Source: Christensenellaceae bacterium
Lineage (GTDB): Bacteria; Bacillota; Clostridia; Christensenellales; Borkfalkiaceae
Length of the DNA stretch: 64,000 bases
Direction: 5' to 3'
Assembly (NCBI GenBank): GCA_948890655.1
Contig: CAQTYU010000003.1
Coordinates: 62,001 to 126,000, forward strand
A program made the translations under genes and the position numbers. Below, one piece after another: positions 62,737-64,000 of this stretch (positions are counted from its first letter, which is position 1; every line of letters starts with the position of its first letter). The notes beneath the pieces are model-generated. The model was not told the DNA's origin. It saw only the letters and a list, made by a program, of their open reading frames with translations, and ran no database searches.

Positions 62737-64000
62737 ATGTTGCGTTCGGAATTGATGAAAAAGTTAAACGCCGAGGCTGAAAAGAACACGCCCGACGTGC
62801 TTGACAAAATTATGACGTCCGCCGGAGAGCAGGGGCTGTTTTACGGATTGGGCAAGGAGTATATTATGAATAATAACAACGGAGCGGGGAGCGCAACCGC
62901 AATAAAGGGCGGCGGAAAGGCAATGGTGGGCGTAAGTTCCGCCGTGGCGGTGCTTGCGTGCGCGACGGTTGCGGGGTTTGCGATTTGGGGAGGATTTAAA
63001 CCTTCGGCTACTCCGCTTTATATGAGCGAGACTTATGCGGTGGGCGCGGTTTCGGCGGCTAAGCTGCTTGACGAAAGTTTGCCTGAAAGTGAAGAGACTT
63101 TGCTTTTTGCAGGCGGCGCGAACGTCGGGGGCGCGGCTTCGGGTGCGGGAATGGAAGTGTTCGACAGATATTTTAACGCGTTAGATTTGTTCGGCGGGAA
63201 TGAGATAGCAGTGGTAAACGGCGGCGCCGGCGCCAAAGGTTACAACGGCAAAACCACCGTGAAAACCGAAAATTATTACGGCGCCGATTTTGAATACGTT
63301 ATGTATTATACGGAAACCGAAAAAGAGGACGGTTCGGAAGGGGAGCGCGTTCTGTCCGGCGAAATCACGGTGGACGGAACCGATTATTATATGCGCGGAG
63401 AACGCAGTGTGAAGGACGGCGCGGATTTGCGGACTACGATGCGTGTGTTTGCGGAAACGCCAGACAGCGGCACATACGTGCAGGTTGACTGCGGAGCGGC
63501 AACGGGCGCAAGGAGCACGGGCGAGAGGGAATACAGATATACGCTTGTAATAGACGGCGAGACTGCGGAAAGCTCCACTGTGAAAACGGGGGGCGGCGCA
63601 ACGTATACCCTGAACATTGACGGAGAGAACGGAGGAAGTTACCGCGTTGTGCGCTCTGCGAACGGAGGCGCGGTTACCGTTGGATATACCGCGGGCAATG
63701 AAAGCGGGCAATTCGAAGTTAAGCTAAAAGACGGCGGATACGAATACGTGTTCGGCGCTGCGACGGACCCCGACGGCGTTAAATCGATTGCAATACGTCA
63801 CGTATACGGCAACGGAAAATATCTCTGGAACATCGACGACGTTCTCGAAGGCCGGTATAATTTGTACGGCGCGCGGCTTGAGATTACGCAAAACGACGGA
63901 AAAGTGATAAATAAGCTTTTAACGGCGGATATGTTCGGCGGCGCCGGCCTTTCGATAGGTAACCACGAAATTACCGTGGAGTACGGCGGACAGACTGCGG
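62737..64000 (+). CDS. membrane protein, probable anti-sigma partner (partial, runs off the window)
   Basis: ATG 62737 with GGGGAGG upstream; the frame is open to the window end, giving over 420 residues. A cytosolic part (residues 1-62, starting MLRSELMKKLNAEAEKNTPDVLDKI), one membrane helix (about 63-85, VGVSSAVAVLACATVAGFAIW), then a long exported Gly/Ala/Tyr-rich beta domain. The topology and its position next to the ECF sigma gene suggest an anti-sigma factor whose outer domain senses the envelope. No zinc-binding anti-sigma motif was seen. Confidence 0.7.
   Translation, partial: MLRSELMKKLNAEAEKNTPDVLDKIMTSAGEQGLFYGLGKEYIMNNNNGAGSATAIKGGGKAMVGVSSAVAVLACATVAGFAIWGGFKPSATPLYMSETYAVGAVSAAKLLDESLPESEETLLFAGGANVGGAASGAGMEVFDRYFNALDLFGGNEIAVVNGGAGAKGYNGKTTVKTENYYGADFEYVMYYTETEKEDGSEGERVLSGEITVDGTDYYMRGERSVKDGADLRTTMRVFAETPDSGTYVQVDCGAATGARSTGEREYRYTLVIDGETAESSTVKTGGGATYTLNIDGENGGSYRVVRSANGGAVTVGYTAGNESGQFEVKLKDGGYEYVFGAATDPDGVKSIAIRHVYGNGKYLWNIDDVLEGRYNLYGARLEITQNDGKVINKLLTADMFGGAGLSIGNHEITVEYGGQTA

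Noticed and set aside
1..64000. CRISPR array or cas genes
   Set aside because: No regularly spaced direct repeats and no cas-like proteins were seen. The 681-bp duplication and short repeats do not fit an array.

Overview
The window looks like a chromosome segment of an anaerobic Bacillota of class Clostridia, probably an uncultured gut lineage. The grounds are a trimeric [FeFe] hydrogenase set, a prophage with Gram-positive type head and tail genes, AddAB, a NiaR-controlled NAD locus, consensus sigma-A promoters and AGGAGG-type ribosome binding sites. I cannot name the genus from sequence alone. No rRNA, tRNA or CRISPR array was seen.

Layout. 1-360: end of a small accessory locus (divergent HTH regulator and a cysteine-rich mini-protein around a palindromic operator). 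527-4844: hydC-hydB-hydA, an NAD- and ferredoxin-linked [FeFe] hydrogenase, with a 210-base hairpin-rich gap before hydA. 4909-12475: membrane proteins and a lipoprotein (one gene frameshifted), a DUF6809/XRE divergent pair, a HIT protein, a GltD-like oxidoreductase, a diacylglycerol-type glycosyltransferase and UDP-galactopyranose mutase. 12567-19096: a flavodoxin/aldo-keto reductase fusion lipoprotein, an iron alcohol dehydrogenase, an acetyltransferase with a divergent LysR regulator, a Na/Ca exchanger and a sugar kinase. 19211-47201: a three-gene operon whose last gene, a D-2-hydroxyacid dehydrogenase, is cut in two by a 26.4-kb prophage.

The prophage (20207-46603) runs integrase, TPR membrane protein, LexA-like repressor, operator/promoter, small early genes, ArpU-like late activator, a candidate toxin/immunity pair, terminases, portal, minor capsid, scaffold, capsid, connectors and tail genes, then membrane (lysis-region) genes. 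I recognise no replication genes, no tape measure and no endolysin. AT-rich cargo genes with their own promoters and terminators are inserted at several points. One cargo unit has been duplicated in tandem together with the 5' end of the big tail gene. A roughly 77-nt structured RNA gene with its own sigma-A promoter lies on the minus strand between head genes. The two dehydrogenase halves join in frame across a 5-bp shared core, so excision would restore a 316-residue enzyme.

47307-64000: an XRE regulator, a large lipoprotein, addB-addA (recombination nuclease), a membrane protein, two related modules each made of a divergent XRE regulator and a small helical protein, a PRC-barrel-like protein, the NAD operon nadB-nadC-niaR with a NiaR-type box in its promoter, pnuC with a structured leader RNA, and an ECF sigma factor followed by its likely membrane anti-sigma partner, which runs off the window.

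A recurring feature is a promoter whose -10 box ends only 5-8 bases before the start codon. At least eight genes and one short leader ORF show it, suggesting that leaderless mRNAs are common here.
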